The position numbers and the translations under genes are program-made. DNA of 64,000 nucleotides from Rubrivivax sp. (GTDB lineage Bacteria; Pseudomonadota; Gammaproteobacteria; Burkholderiales; Burkholderiaceae_C), in NCBI GenBank assembly GCA_004210455.1, contig SEFA01000024.1:1-64000 (forward strand). The letters are read 5' to 3'. The notes under the pieces were generated by a model, which made no database searches, had not been told where the DNA came from, and saw only the letters and a list, made by a program, of their open reading frames with translations. Below, piece after piece: positions 45,900 through 54,000 of the stretch (position 1 is its first letter; every line of letters begins with the position of its first letter).

Positions 45900-47045
45900 A
45901 TGCATCCAGACACGGACGCGGACCTGCCGCGCCGCCGTTGGCTCGGTCTGGCCGCCGGCCTGGGACTCGCGGGCGCCGCGATGTCGACCGGCTGCGCCAG
46001 TGCCTCACCCGCCCGCCCCTCCGCCGCGTCGTCCGGCGCCGCCGCTTCGGCCACCGCCTCCGAGACCGCCATGTCGACCACTTTCACCAACCCCGTGCTG
46101 CCGGACCGCGAGGCTGGCGATCCTTTCGTCGTCTTCCATGAGGGCGCGTACTACCTGACGGCGACCTTCGATCCGAACGGCGGCGTGTGGGTCTACCGCT
46201 CGAACCGGTTGAGCGACTGGCGCGGCGCCGAGCGGAAGAAGGTCTGGACCGCGGATTCCAGCGGCCCGCGCAGCGCCATGATCTGGGCGCCCGAGCTGCA
46301 CCACTTGAACGGCCGCTGGTACCTATACTTCACCGCCTCCGACCAGGTCGACGCGAACCACCGGCATTACGTGCTCGAAGCCGATCATCCGATGGGACCG
46401 TACCGCGACCTCGGACGCGTGCATCTGGCGCATGAGCGTTATTCGATCGACGGCTCGGTGCTGCAGCTGGCGGACGGCCGGCTGTTCTGGATGTACGCCG
46501 ACTCCGGCCTGTGGATCGCGCCGATGTCGAGCCCGGCCAAGGCGATCGGCCCTGGCGTGCGCATCGTCCAGGGCGAGCACGACTGGGAGCGCGGCTGGCA
46601 CCAGGTCGACGGCCGGTGGCAGGTCCAGCCCAAGGACTACTGGATCGAGGCGCCTCAGCCGCTGCGTCACGGCGGGCGCGACTTCGTCGTGTACTCGGCG
46701 GGGCACACGGCGGCGGTGTACTACCTCGGCCTGCTGGAGCTGACCGGCAAGGATCCGATGGATCCGAAGAGCTGGACCAAGCATCCGAAGCCGGTGTTCA
46801 GCCCGGAGCCCAGCCCCGGCGGCGGCGCGCCCGGCGTCTTCGTCCCGGGTCACAACAGCTTCACCAAGTCGCCCGACGGCAGCGAGGACTGGCTCGTCTA
46901 TCACGCCAAGGACAGCGCGGAAAACGACGCGCGCGGCCGCACCATGCGCATCCAGCGTTTCACCTGGGCGGCGGACGGGAAACCGGACTTCGGTCGCGCC
47001 ATCCCGGCGGGCGTGCCGCAGCGCAAGCCCTCCGGCGAAGTCTGA
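45900..47045 (+). CDS. GH43 family arabinosidase/xylosidase-like lipoprotein
   Basis: The protein has 381 residues from ATG 45900 (CAGGAGACC upstream). A Tat-like signal (RRRWLGLAAGLGLAG) ends in STGC, a plausible lipobox with Cys32. The GH43 propeller shows all three acidic residues: base Asp74 in EAGDPFVVF, Asp184 in YSIDGS and acid Glu250 in DYWIEAP. It likely trims arabinose from arabinan or arabinogalactan at the cell surface. It is downstream of the strongest copy of the 28-bp repeat and 12 bp before the GH93-like gene. Confidence 0.85.
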   Translation: MHPDTDADLPRRRWLGLAAGLGLAGAAMSTGCASASPARPSAASSGAAASATASETAMSTTFTNPVLPDREAGDPFVVFHEGAYYLTATFDPNGGVWVYRSNRLSDWRGAERKKVWTADSSGPRSAMIWAPELHHLNGRWYLYFTASDQVDANHRHYVLEADHPMGPYRDLGRVHLAHERYSIDGSVLQLADGRLFWMYADSGLWIAPMSSPAKAIGPGVRIVQGEHDWERGWHQVDGRWQVQPKDYWIEAPQPLRHGGRDFVVYSAGHTAAVYYLGLLELTGKDPMDPKSWTKHPKPVFSPEPSPGGGAPGVFVPGHNSFTKSPDGSEDWLVYHAKDSAENDARGRTMRIQRFTWAADGKPDFGRAIPAGVPQRKPSGEV

Positions 47046-47057
47046 ACGGAGAACGCC

Positions 47058-48368
47058 ATGGCACCCCGATCCCGCTTCTCCTTGTCCGTCTCTCGACCCG
47101 GCCTCTTGCGCTCGTTGGCGACTGCCGCTTCGGCCTTGCTGATCGGCGCCCTGCTCGGCGCCTGCGCGAGTTGCGGCGGTGGCTCACCGAGCGCCGGAAC
47201 CGCGTCGCCCGCCGCGCCGCCGCCGACCACCCCGCCGCCCGTCGCCCGCACTGGCACCTTGCTGAACGGCGACGCGCCGGCCTTCTATCCGCGCCTGATC
47301 CGGCTGAGCCATCAGACCGACGCGTCACTGAACGGCGCGCTGCTCGCCAGCGCCATCTCCTTCGACGGCGATCGCGGACAGGGCAAGCTGTTCCTCAGCA
47401 AGGACGACGGCGCCAGCTTCCAGCCTCAGGGTGCGGTGACCGATGGTGCGTGGCCGAAGGGCCTGTGCTGCGGCTCGGTGTTCGAGCTCCCGACGGCGGT
47501 GGGCGCGCTGCCGGCAGGGACGCTGCTGTGGTCGGCGTCAGTCGGGCAGGACACGCCCGGCCAGCCGATGACACATCCGATCCACCGCAGCGACGACGGG
47601 GGCAAGACCTGGCGCTTCCTCGCGAATTGCGGCGTCGGCAACAAGCCGCGCGGCGCCGAGGGGACGGGGATCTGGGAGCCGGAGTTCCTCGTGACGCGCG
47701 ATGGGGCGCTCGCCTGCCTGTATTCGGACGAAACCGACGGCACGGCGGCCGGCGTCTCGCAGACGCTGAAGCTGATGAGCACCGCCGACGGCGTCACCTG
47801 GACGGCACCCCGCGTGATCGTCGACGCGGTCAAGCCGACCGACCGCCCGGGCATGGCGGTGACGAGCCGGCTGGCCGACGGCCGCTACCTGCTGACCTAC
47901 GAGCATTGCAGCACCGCCGGGCTGGATTGCCGGGTGGCGATGAAGTTCTCGGCGGACGGCCTGGACTGGGGGGATCCTGCGGCACGAGGCGAGGAGCCGA
48001 AGACGGCCGACGGCCGCTTCTTCCGCCACACGCCGACGCATGTGCCGTTGCCGGCGAGTCAGCGGATCGCGCTGGTCGGGCAGTTGTTGTTCAACGCGGC
48101 CGGCCAGGTGGACACCGCCGGCAGCGGCCGGACGGTGTTCCTGAGCAGCACCGCCGACGGCAGCGGCGCATGGACGACGATGGATGCGCCGGTGACGCTG
48201 ACCAACGCGCCGGCGCAGACGAACTGGTGCCAGAACTATTCGTCGCCGCTGCAGCCGAGCGCCGACGGCAGGCGGCTGATCATGCTCGCGAGCGACTTCG
48301 AGACGAACGCGGCCGGACAGCAGGTCTGTCGCACGCGCTTCGGCAGCGCGGCGCTGCCCACGCCCTGA
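47058..48368 (+). CDS. GH93-like exo-arabinanase (BNR propeller) lipoprotein
   Basis: The 436-residue protein has a lipoprotein signal (LLIGALLGAC) and a low-complexity linker. A six-blade BNR/sialidase-like propeller follows, homologous to the catalytic part of the protein at 23835-25823. Shared blocks are FYPRLIRLSHQ, LCCGSVFELPTAVGALPAGTLLW, GTGIWEPEFLVTRDG and WCQNYSSPLQPSADG. It lacks the ricin repeats of that relative. GH93 enzymes release arabinobiose from arabinan ends; the assignment rests on pattern and on the arabinose/galactose setting. It is the last gene of the plus-strand regulator-GH43-GH93 unit. Confidence 0.75.
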   Translation: MAPRSRFSLSVSRPGLLRSLATAASALLIGALLGACASCGGGSPSAGTASPAAPPPTTPPPVARTGTLLNGDAPAFYPRLIRLSHQTDASLNGALLASAISFDGDRGQGKLFLSKDDGASFQPQGAVTDGAWPKGLCCGSVFELPTAVGALPAGTLLWSASVGQDTPGQPMTHPIHRSDDGGKTWRFLANCGVGNKPRGAEGTGIWEPEFLVTRDGALACLYSDETDGTAAGVSQTLKLMSTADGVTWTAPRVIVDAVKPTDRPGMAVTSRLADGRYLLTYEHCSTAGLDCRVAMKFSADGLDWGDPAARGEEPKTADGRFFRHTPTHVPLPASQRIALVGQLLFNAAGQVDTAGSGRTVFLSSTADGSGAWTTMDAPVTLTNAPAQTNWCQNYSSPLQPSADGRRLIMLASDFETNAAGQQVCRTRFGSAALPTP

Positions 48369-48393
48369 CGCCTCTTACTCCCTCTCCCTCCCT

Positions 48394-48410
48394 CTCCCGC
48401 ACTGCGGGAG
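48394..48410. repeat. short palindromic element after the GH93-like gene
   Basis: CTCCCGCA-C-TGCGGGAG, inside a pyrimidine-rich then G-rich flank (CCCTCTCCCTCC before, GGGTTGGGGTGAGGG after). The core and flanks resemble the element at 32446-32474. It lies between convergent genes and may act as a terminator, though no T run is present. Confidence 0.5.
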
Positions 48411-48446
48411 CGGGTTGGGGTGAGGGTCGAGGCAGGACCTGCCCGC

Positions 48447-50717
48447 TCAGATCGCGATGGCGTGAAGCGCGGTGGCGGTCCTGGTGGTCGGCCACAGCGC
48501 CAGCCCGCCGGCCAGGCTCCACGCCTGGCCATGGCCCAGACGCCGCAGCGCCCGTGCTGCCTGCGCGCTGCGGTTGCCGCTGCGGCAGAAGAAGATCACC
48601 GGCGTCTGTTCCGGGAGCGCGCGCCAGCGCGGCAGCGCGTTCACCAGCGCCGACAGCGGCACCGCTTCCGGCGCCAGTTCCTCGGTGGGGCTCATGCGCG
48701 CCTCGTAGGCTTCGCGGACATCCACCAGCACCGGCTTCGGTCCGAAGCCGTCGCCCAGCATCGCCTGCAGGCCGGCGATGTCGAGCTCCACGCGCTCCGT
48801 CGCCCGCGCGCAGTCCACGCGCGCGCCGCAGGCCATGGTCTGGTACTCGGTCGGCGCGAGGTCGTGCTCCAGGACGCCCTTGCCGATCGCAAAGGCCTCC
48901 GCACTCAGCCGCCCCTTCAGCACGCCGTCGAGCAGCGGCTGCGCGCCGCATTCGACGGCGAGCGTCGTCGCGAACCGGTCGTCGTAGTCATGGCCCGACA
49001 GCAGCAGGCCGTTCATCCCGACATGGCGCTCCAGCGTCTTCAAGGACGAGCCGAAGACGGCCGGTGCGCTCTGCTCGAAATCGCTGCGGCCGAGCGCGCC
49101 CGGCATCACCGTGTCGCCGACGAAGGCCGCGATCAGGCCTTCGCCCTCATGCAGCAGGTAGGCCGTGGAATCTTCCGTGTGCCCTGGGATCGCGAGGCGA
49201 GTCAGCCGGTGCGCGCCGAGCGCGATCACCTCGCCGCTTTGCGGCCAACCCAGCGCGTCGACGCGATCGGCGAGCGCCTCCTCGGCCAGCAGACTCGTCA
49301 TCGCGTCCCGCAGCGCCTGTGCCGACGACGCATGATCGCCGTGGCTGTGCGTGTCCAGGATCGCCGCCAGCGTCAGCCCGCGACATCGCATCCATTGCGC
49401 CAGCGTGCCGGTCAGCTCCGGCAGCGGATCCACGACCGCGCAGCGGCGGCTCGCCACGTCGGCGACGACATAGCAGCACGCCCCGTCGACGGCAAAACGC
49501 GTCAGCAGTTCCGGCGCCTGCGGCGTCTCGTTCGGCTCGGGAGTCTGGCAGGTCGCGCGCAGAGACTCGCCACAGGCGCGCAGGCGTCTGCAGGCTTCAT
49601 CGATCGTCGACTCGGCGTCCGCCGCCCCGAAGGACAGCCGCACCGCGGAGCCGGCCCGCCACGCCGGCAGGCCCATCGCCTGCAGCACATAGCTGGGCGC
49701 GGCCTTCGAAGCGCCGCAGGCGGAGCCGCCGCTCACGCGCAGGCCGGCGGCGTCGAACAGGTCCAGCAGCAGCTTCGCGCTCAGTCCGGGAACGGAGACG
49801 TTGAGCGTCGTCGGCAGGCTGATGTCGAAGGGCGCGTTGAACACGACACCGGGGAAGGCTTCCCGCAGCGCGTCGGCCAGGCGCTGGCGACGATCCAGCA
49901 GCTGCCCCAGCGAGGCGAACACGCCGCCGCCTTCCAGCGCCTCCAGCACCGCGCCCAACGCGGCGATGCCGGCCATGTTCTCCGTGCCCGAGCGCTGGGC
50001 GCCTTCCTGCCCCCCGCCGGCCATCAGCGGCGTGAACGGCGCGCCCTCGCGGACGTAGAGCATGCCGACGCCCTTGGGCGCATAGAGCTTGTGGCCGGAG
50101 AACGGCGCGTAGTCGATGGCGCGTTCGCCCAGCAGCAGCGGGAGCTTGCCCAGCGCCTGCACGCCGTCGACCAGCCACAGCGCGCCGCTGCCGCGCAGCG
50201 CGTCGGCGATGCCGTCGAGGTGGCTGATGACGCCGGTCTCGTTGTTGGCGGCCATCGTGCACACCAATCCCGCCGAGAGCGCATGTGCGCGCAGCCAGGC
50301 CAGGTCATGGCGCCCATCGATGCCGACGGGGATCGCGACGACCTCCAGATCCAGGCCCAGCAGCGTGTTCCAGTGCCGGAGCGCCTCGGGGACGGCCTTG
50401 TGTTCGGTCGCGCCGTAAAGCAGCCGCGGCGGGATGCGCTGGCCGGCCTCGCGCCGCTGCCGCAGCGCGGTCAGCGCGGACAGCACGGCGGTCTGGATGC
50501 CTTCGGTCGCGCCGCTGGTGAAGACCAGCCGGCCGCCCGGTGCGCCGAGCACGCGCCGCGCGGTGGCGCGGACCGCGTCCAGCCGGGCCCGGGCCTTGAG
50601 GCCGCTGCCGTGGATGCTGCTCGGGTTCCCGAACGCGTCCGCCATCACGGAGAGCGCGGCGTCGCGGGCCTGCGGCAGGACGGGGGTGGTGGCGTTGGCG
50701 TCGAGATAGATTTCCAT
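48447..50717 (-). CDS. cysteine desulfurase - MBL-fold - rhodanese triple fusion
   Basis: The 756-residue protein has three enzyme domains. Residues 1-385 are a NifS-type class V aminotransferase (PLP lysine 210 in SGHKLYAPKG, catalytic cysteine 334 in SGGSACGASK). Residues about 400-640 are a metallo-beta-lactamase fold of the persulfide dioxygenase/ETHE1 type (DTHSHGDH near 455-462, PGHTEDS, LLSGHDYDD). Residues about 655-750 are a rhodanese with active-site loop CRSGNRS (Cys711). The chain suggests that sulfur taken from cysteine is oxidised and passed on within one polypeptide. An Lrp/AsnC regulator is divergent across 95 bp, fitting cysteine-responsive control. Separate domains are well known; I infer the combined pathway. 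Confidence 0.88.
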   Translation of the reverse strand: MEIYLDANATTPVLPQARDAALSVMADAFGNPSSIHGSGLKARARLDAVRATARRVLGAPGGRLVFTSGATEGIQTAVLSALTALRQRREAGQRIPPRLLYGATEHKAVPEALRHWNTLLGLDLEVVAIPVGIDGRHDLAWLRAHALSAGLVCTMAANNETGVISHLDGIADALRGSGALWLVDGVQALGKLPLLLGERAIDYAPFSGHKLYAPKGVGMLYVREGAPFTPLMAGGGQEGAQRSGTENMAGIAALGAVLEALEGGGVFASLGQLLDRRQRLADALREAFPGVVFNAPFDISLPTTLNVSVPGLSAKLLLDLFDAAGLRVSGGSACGASKAAPSYVLQAMGLPAWRAGSAVRLSFGAADAESTIDEACRRLRACGESLRATCQTPEPNETPQAPELLTRFAVDGACCYVVADVASRRCAVVDPLPELTGTLAQWMRCRGLTLAAILDTHSHGDHASSAQALRDAMTSLLAEEALADRVDALGWPQSGEVIALGAHRLTRLAIPGHTEDSTAYLLHEGEGLIAAFVGDTVMPGALGRSDFEQSAPAVFGSSLKTLERHVGMNGLLLSGHDYDDRFATTLAVECGAQPLLDGVLKGRLSAEAFAIGKGVLEHDLAPTEYQTMACGARVDCARATERVELDIAGLQAMLGDGFGPKPVLVDVREAYEARMSPTEELAPEAVPLSALVNALPRWRALPEQTPVIFFCRSGNRSAQAARALRRLGHGQAWSLAGGLALWPTTRTATALHAIAI

Positions 50718-50741
50718 GGCCGTCGATTGTCAGAATTCACG

Positions 50742-50801
50742 CTTGGAATCCACGTGCAAAATCCATCTCTCCTTGGCCGAATTCGGCAATTGAATTCCAA
50801 G
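50742..50801. promoter_or_regulatory. palindromic intergenic region of the Lrp-type regulator and fusion gene
   Basis: The divergent promoter region holds CTTGGAAT (50742-50749) and its inverted copy ATTCCAAG (50794-50801), plus a perfect 12-bp palindrome GCCGAATTCGGC (50776-50787). Paired AT-rich inverted sites are what an Lrp/AsnC oligomer would bind, allowing joint control of both genes. Confidence 0.55.
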
Positions 50802-50811
50802 ATTGGCTGAT

Positions 50812-51282
50812 ATGACGAAACTGGATTCCATCGACCGGAAGATTCTGGATGTCCTGCAGCGGGACGCGTCGGTGCAGGTGAGCGAACTGGCGGCCGAGGT
50901 CGGGTTGTCGACGACGCCATGCTGGCGCCGGGTGCAGCGGCTCAAGGAGTCGGGCGTGATCACCCGGAACGTGATGCTGGTCGACCCGAAGAAGGTGAAC
51001 GTCGGGGTGACGGTGTTCGTGTCGGTGCGGACGAACGTGCACTCGCAGGCGTGGTTCGACCAGTTCCGCGCGGCGATCGAGGCGATCCCGGAGGTGGTGG
51101 AGTTCTACCGGATGAGCGGTGACGTGGACTACCTGCTGCGCGTGGTCGTGCCGGACATCGCGGCCTACGACCAGGTCTACCGCAGATTGATCGCGGGGAC
51201 CCAGTTGTCGGACGTCAGCTCCAGCTTCGCGATGGAGGAGCTGAAGTTCACGACGGCGTTGCCGTTGTCGTATATCGCGTGA
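50812..51282 (+). CDS. Lrp/AsnC family transcriptional regulator
   Basis: The 156-residue protein has an N-terminal helix-turn-helix (LDSIDRKILDVLQRDASVQVSELAAEVGLSTTPCWRRVQRLKESGVI) and a C-terminal RAM domain (FYRMSGDVDYLLRVVVPDIAAYDQVYRRLI). ATG 50812 gives the usual MTKLDSIDRKIL start; TTG 50803 is in frame but unneeded. It is divergent from the cysteine desulfurase fusion. Close relatives such as DecR/CyuR sense cysteine, which would fit, but the ligand is inferred. Confidence 0.9.
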   Translation: MTKLDSIDRKILDVLQRDASVQVSELAAEVGLSTTPCWRRVQRLKESGVITRNVMLVDPKKVNVGVTVFVSVRTNVHSQAWFDQFRAAIEAIPEVVEFYRMSGDVDYLLRVVVPDIAAYDQVYRRLIAGTQLSDVSSSFAMEELKFTTALPLSYIA

Positions 51283-51436
51283 GGTCGGCTCAGCTAGCAA
51301 TCGGAGCAAGACCTGTCCCTCGCCCCAGCCGACGTATAGCGCAAAGCCGCCAGTCATCGAACCAGCCTATTTGCACATCGGTTGCGGTGTCGAGACGCAC
51401 CTGAGAATTTCCCGCTGAACAGGAGCTTCTCAGCCG

Positions 51437-52177
51437 ATGACAGTCGAGACCAATAAGGCCGCCCACGAGGACCGACCACCGCCCTTCGCGGTGAATGCAG
51501 ATGCCGCAGGCACAAATGCTGCGAGCCCACCAAACGTCCCGGCACCGACACCGGCCGCCGTCGTTCAAGCTGCATCCTCGCCAGTCCCCTCAGCAACCCT
51601 GCAGGTGGCGATGGTGACCGGCTCGGGGATGGTGAAGGCTGAGCTGCTGACGCTGTTTCAGGGATGGATGCTCGGTACCCCACCGGTCCCAGGAACTGCG
51701 ACGGAAGAAGTCGCCTGGTTCATCAGCAAACGTGCCACCGCACTGATCAACAACTGGCTGAACAACAGGAGGCTCTCAGGGTTGCACACCAACGGAGCAA
51801 AGCTGGGTGCCATCGTGATTTCGCGGGATCGTATCGAGCACGTTCGCGAGAGTCGTCTCTCAAAAGACAGCGTCGGCGCAGCGGGTAGTCTTGAGTTGCT
51901 GGCAGCGCTGTTCGTCCACGGGGTGCCGAAATACGCCCCACATCCGGACGAGAAGAAATATCCGACCCAATTGCTGATGTTCGACCCGACGTACAAAGCG
52001 AAAGACGCGACGGCAAGCGGCGAATCACCGGTTGCTGCGCTACAGTTCATCGGCGCCCCCGTGGCGCACCTGCGTCTGGAGACCGCGTACTGGGCCAATC
52101 CCGGAAAAACAAAAGCGCTTGATGAACAAGCGCTTCGAAAGCAGACAAATGACTTCGCAACCAAGGAGGGCGGCTGA
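51437..52177 (+). CDS. hypothetical protein with proline/alanine-rich N-terminus and possible nuclease-like core
   Basis: This 246-residue protein has a disordered Pro/Ala-rich N-terminus (about 1-55) and a folded part. The segment GAIVISRDRIEHVRESRLSKDS...LELLAALFVHGVPKYAPH has the strand, R-x-x-H and R spacing seen in BECR-type (barnase-EndoU-RelE) phage-associated domains, but I would not assign it firmly. A hairpin (AAGCGCTTG 52113-52121 with CAAGCGCTT 52127-52135) lies inside the last codons. Base composition is less GC-rich than the neighbours. No partner gene is seen. Confidence 0.55.
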   Translation: MTVETNKAAHEDRPPPFAVNADAAGTNAASPPNVPAPTPAAVVQAASSPVPSATLQVAMVTGSGMVKAELLTLFQGWMLGTPPVPGTATEEVAWFISKRATALINNWLNNRRLSGLHTNGAKLGAIVISRDRIEHVRESRLSKDSVGAAGSLELLAALFVHGVPKYAPHPDEKKYPTQLLMFDPTYKAKDATASGESPVAALQFIGAPVAHLRLETAYWANPGKTKALDEQALRKQTNDFATKEGG

Positions 52178-52338
52178 GAGACCGGCTTCCGACCCTTGGT
52201 CGGTCACCTTGTCCAGAGGGAACCTCTGCAAGCTCTCCCATTCTCCTCATCAATATCGAGTCGTGTGCACCGAGCTCGATCACCGGGACGCCTTTCCGGG
52301 TCTCTCGGTTGCGAAGTGACAGAAGTGTACAGGCCCGC

Positions 52339-52980
52339 TCACCATCTCAACCAATGCTTCCCGGCGAGCGCCCCCAGCGCCGCCGACATGCCCATCCCGA
52401 GCACGTACCAGAGGGCGACGAACGGGGCTTCCATCTCCGGGCAGTGCAACGAATAGACGCAGGCGCCCACCGCGCCCGCCAGCCAACCCGCGGCCGCACC
52501 GGTCAGCACGGGGCGCGTCGGCGCCAGGCCGCGCAGCGCCCATAGCAGGCCGACGCCGATCGGCAAGGCCGTCGCCGTCACGTTGAACACGCAGACGCGC
52601 CAGGTCGTACCCAAAATCAACGGCACTCGCGCGGCGGGTTCGGCCATCCAGAGCACGACCGCCGCCCAGATCCACAGCAGCGACACGGGCAGCCACACGC
52701 CCAGCCACCAGCCGTTCATGCGCGCGCCGGGGTGCCCGAGCCGGAACACCACGATCAGGCCGGTCGCGGCCACCGCCAGCGGCATCGCCACCTTGCGCCA
52801 GAACGCCGCCGTGCCCATCACCTCGGCCAGATCGGCCCGGATGCCGAAGGCCCCCTGCACCCAGGCCAGCGCCAGCGCGATGCCCACCAGCAGCGCGAGG
52901 GCGAAGCGCCGCTCTCCCGTGCGCGTCGGCACGGGTCCGGCGTCCTGCGCCAGCAGTCCGATCAGGTCGTCGGTCTTCAT
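52339..52980 (-). CDS. nrsF: NrsF-like (DUF1109) anti-sigma factor, membrane protein
   Basis: The 213-residue protein has a short cytosolic N-terminus (MKTDDLIGLLAQDAGPVP) and six membrane helices, the DUF1109/NrsF layout. In Caulobacter NrsF holds sigma factor SigF inactive until metal stress. AAGGAAATGAC precedes ATG 52980. It overlaps the sigma gene by 4 bp. A conserved-type cysteine motif VYSLHCPEME near the end of helix five could be the stress-sensing site. Confidence 0.85.
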   Translation of the reverse strand: MKTDDLIGLLAQDAGPVPTRTGERRFALALLVGIALALAWVQGAFGIRADLAEVMGTAAFWRKVAMPLAVAATGLIVVFRLGHPGARMNGWWLGVWLPVSLLWIWAAVVLWMAEPAARVPLILGTTWRVCVFNVTATALPIGVGLLWALRGLAPTRPVLTGAAAGWLAGAVGACVYSLHCPEMEAPFVALWYVLGMGMSAALGALAGKHWLRW

Positions 52981-53540
52981 GTCATTTCCTTCCACAGCCG
53001 CGCCAGCGTCTTCAATCCCCGATGCACGCCGACCTTCACCGCCGACTCGCTCAGCCCGGTGAGCTGGGCCGTCTCCTGGACCGACAGTCCTTCGACCTTC
53101 GTGTGCAGGATCGGCAGGCGCTGGTTGGTCGGCAACTGGTCCAGCATCCGGCTCAGGTCCCGGCGCGAATCGCCGGCTTCATGGTCAGCGGTCGCGAACA
53201 CCGCGAGGTCGTCGTCCAGCGGTTCATTCAATGCTTCGTGCCGCTCGCGGCGGCGCCAGAGATCCACCAGCTTGTAGCGGGCGACCGCGTGCACCCACGC
53301 CGTCAACGGCTCGCCGCGACGGTAGGTCTGCCGTTGCGCATGCACGGCCATCAGGGTCTCCTGCACCAGGTCTTCCACCTCGTCCGGCAGTTGTTGCAGC
53401 CGGCGCCGGAAGTACCCGCGCAGCAACGCCCCCAGTCGCTGGAGGAAGCGGTGGTAAGACCCCGCGTCCCCGTCCAGCCCGGCCACGAAAAGGTCGTGCA
53501 GCTCATGCTCTGTCGCGATCACGGGATCTATTCGCGTCAT
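52977..53540 (-). CDS. sigF: ECF sigma factor, SigF type
   Basis: The protein has up to 187 residues, with region 2 (DEVEDLVQETLMAVHAQRQTYRRGEPLTAWVHAVARYKLVDLWRR) and region 4 (LPTNQRLPILHTKVEGLSVQETAQLTGLSESAVKVGVHRGLKTLA). With the NrsF-like anti-sigma factor it forms the pair that controls bufferin operons. The promoter motif GTAACC-N16-CGAATA on this strand ends inside codons 3-4 of the ATG 53540 frame. Either transcription starts within the annotated gene and translation begins further in (for example GTG codon 7), or another promoter drives the longer form. Confidence 0.85.
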   Translation of the reverse strand: MTRIDPVIATEHELHDLFVAGLDGDAGSYHRFLQRLGALLRGYFRRRLQQLPDEVEDLVQETLMAVHAQRQTYRRGEPLTAWVHAVARYKLVDLWRRRERHEALNEPLDDDLAVFATADHEAGDSRRDLSRMLDQLPTNQRLPILHTKVEGLSVQETAQLTGLSESAVKVGVHRGLKTLARLWKEMT

Positions 53541-53556
53541 GGGGCCGGAAGGTTAC
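53529..53556 (-). promoter_or_regulatory. SigF-type promoter of the sigF-nrsF unit
   Basis: Minus strand: GTAACC (53556-53551), 16-bp spacer, CGAATA (53534-53529). This equals the SigF-dependent consensus I recall from Caulobacter (GTAACC-N16-CGAA) and would give autoregulation of the sigma/anti-sigma pair. Confidence 0.7.
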
Positions 53557-53598
53557 AGGGGGTCTGAAAAAAGAAGCAGAAAAATTTCCGTCCCGGCT

Positions 53599-53626
53599 GT
53601 AACCACCGGCCGATGGCCGGCGAACT
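53599..53626 (+). promoter_or_regulatory. SigF-type promoter of the bufferin operon
   Basis: Plus strand: GTAACC (53599-53604), 16-bp spacer, CGAACT (53621-53626). Same elements and spacing as the divergent promoter at 53529-53556. Transcription would start near 53633, leaving a leader of about 75 bases before bufA. Confidence 0.7.
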
Positions 53627-53708
53627 AGCTTGCGGAACGGGGCGGGAACAAGTCGCCTCGCTCGTGTCCACAACGCAACCCTCAGTTCAACGCACAAGGA
53701 GTGCCCCA

Positions 53709-53987
53709 ATGAAGTCGACCACCCTCAGCCTCGCCCTCGTCACCCTGACCGCCCTGTCCGCCTCCGCGATGGCGCAGGACGCCAAGCCCGCCGCCGCCGA
53801 GAAGGAGCGTTGCTACGGCGTCTCGATGGCCGGCAAGAACGACTGCGCCGCCGGCCCCGGCACCTCCTGCGCCGGCACCTCCAAGATGGACTACCAGGCC
53901 AACGCCTGGAAGTACGTCCCGGCCGGCACCTGCACCACGATCAAGACGCCCAAGGGCATGGGTTCGCTGGCCCCGGTCAAGTCCTGA
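53709..53987 (+). CDS. bufA: bufferin precursor (DUF2282, BufA type)
   Basis: The 92-residue protein has a signal peptide ([17 protein letters not shown]) and a short mature part with four cysteines (35, 46, 54, 75) in the DUF2282 order: [40 protein letters not shown]. Bufferins are ribosomally made peptides whose cysteines are converted by the BufB/BufC enzyme pair to copper-binding heterocycles, protecting the periplasm from copper. AAGGAG precedes ATG 53709. The modification and partner genes follow directly. Confidence 0.9.
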   Translation: MKSTTLSLALVTLTALSASAMAQDAKPAAAEKERCYGVSMAGKNDCAAGPGTSCAGTSKMDYQANAWKYVPAGTCTTIKTPKGMGSLAPVKS

Positions 53988-54000
53988 CCCTCGCATCGCC

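Noticed and set aside
46511..49804. 1097-codon plus-strand frame
   Set aside because: It runs through the GH43 and GH93-like genes in another frame and across the fusion gene on the other strand; composition is that of a GC-driven shadow.
52113..52135. Hairpin AAGCGCTTG/CAAGCGCTT as a terminator or operator
   Set aside because: It lies within the coding region before the stop and has no T run; probably coincidental.
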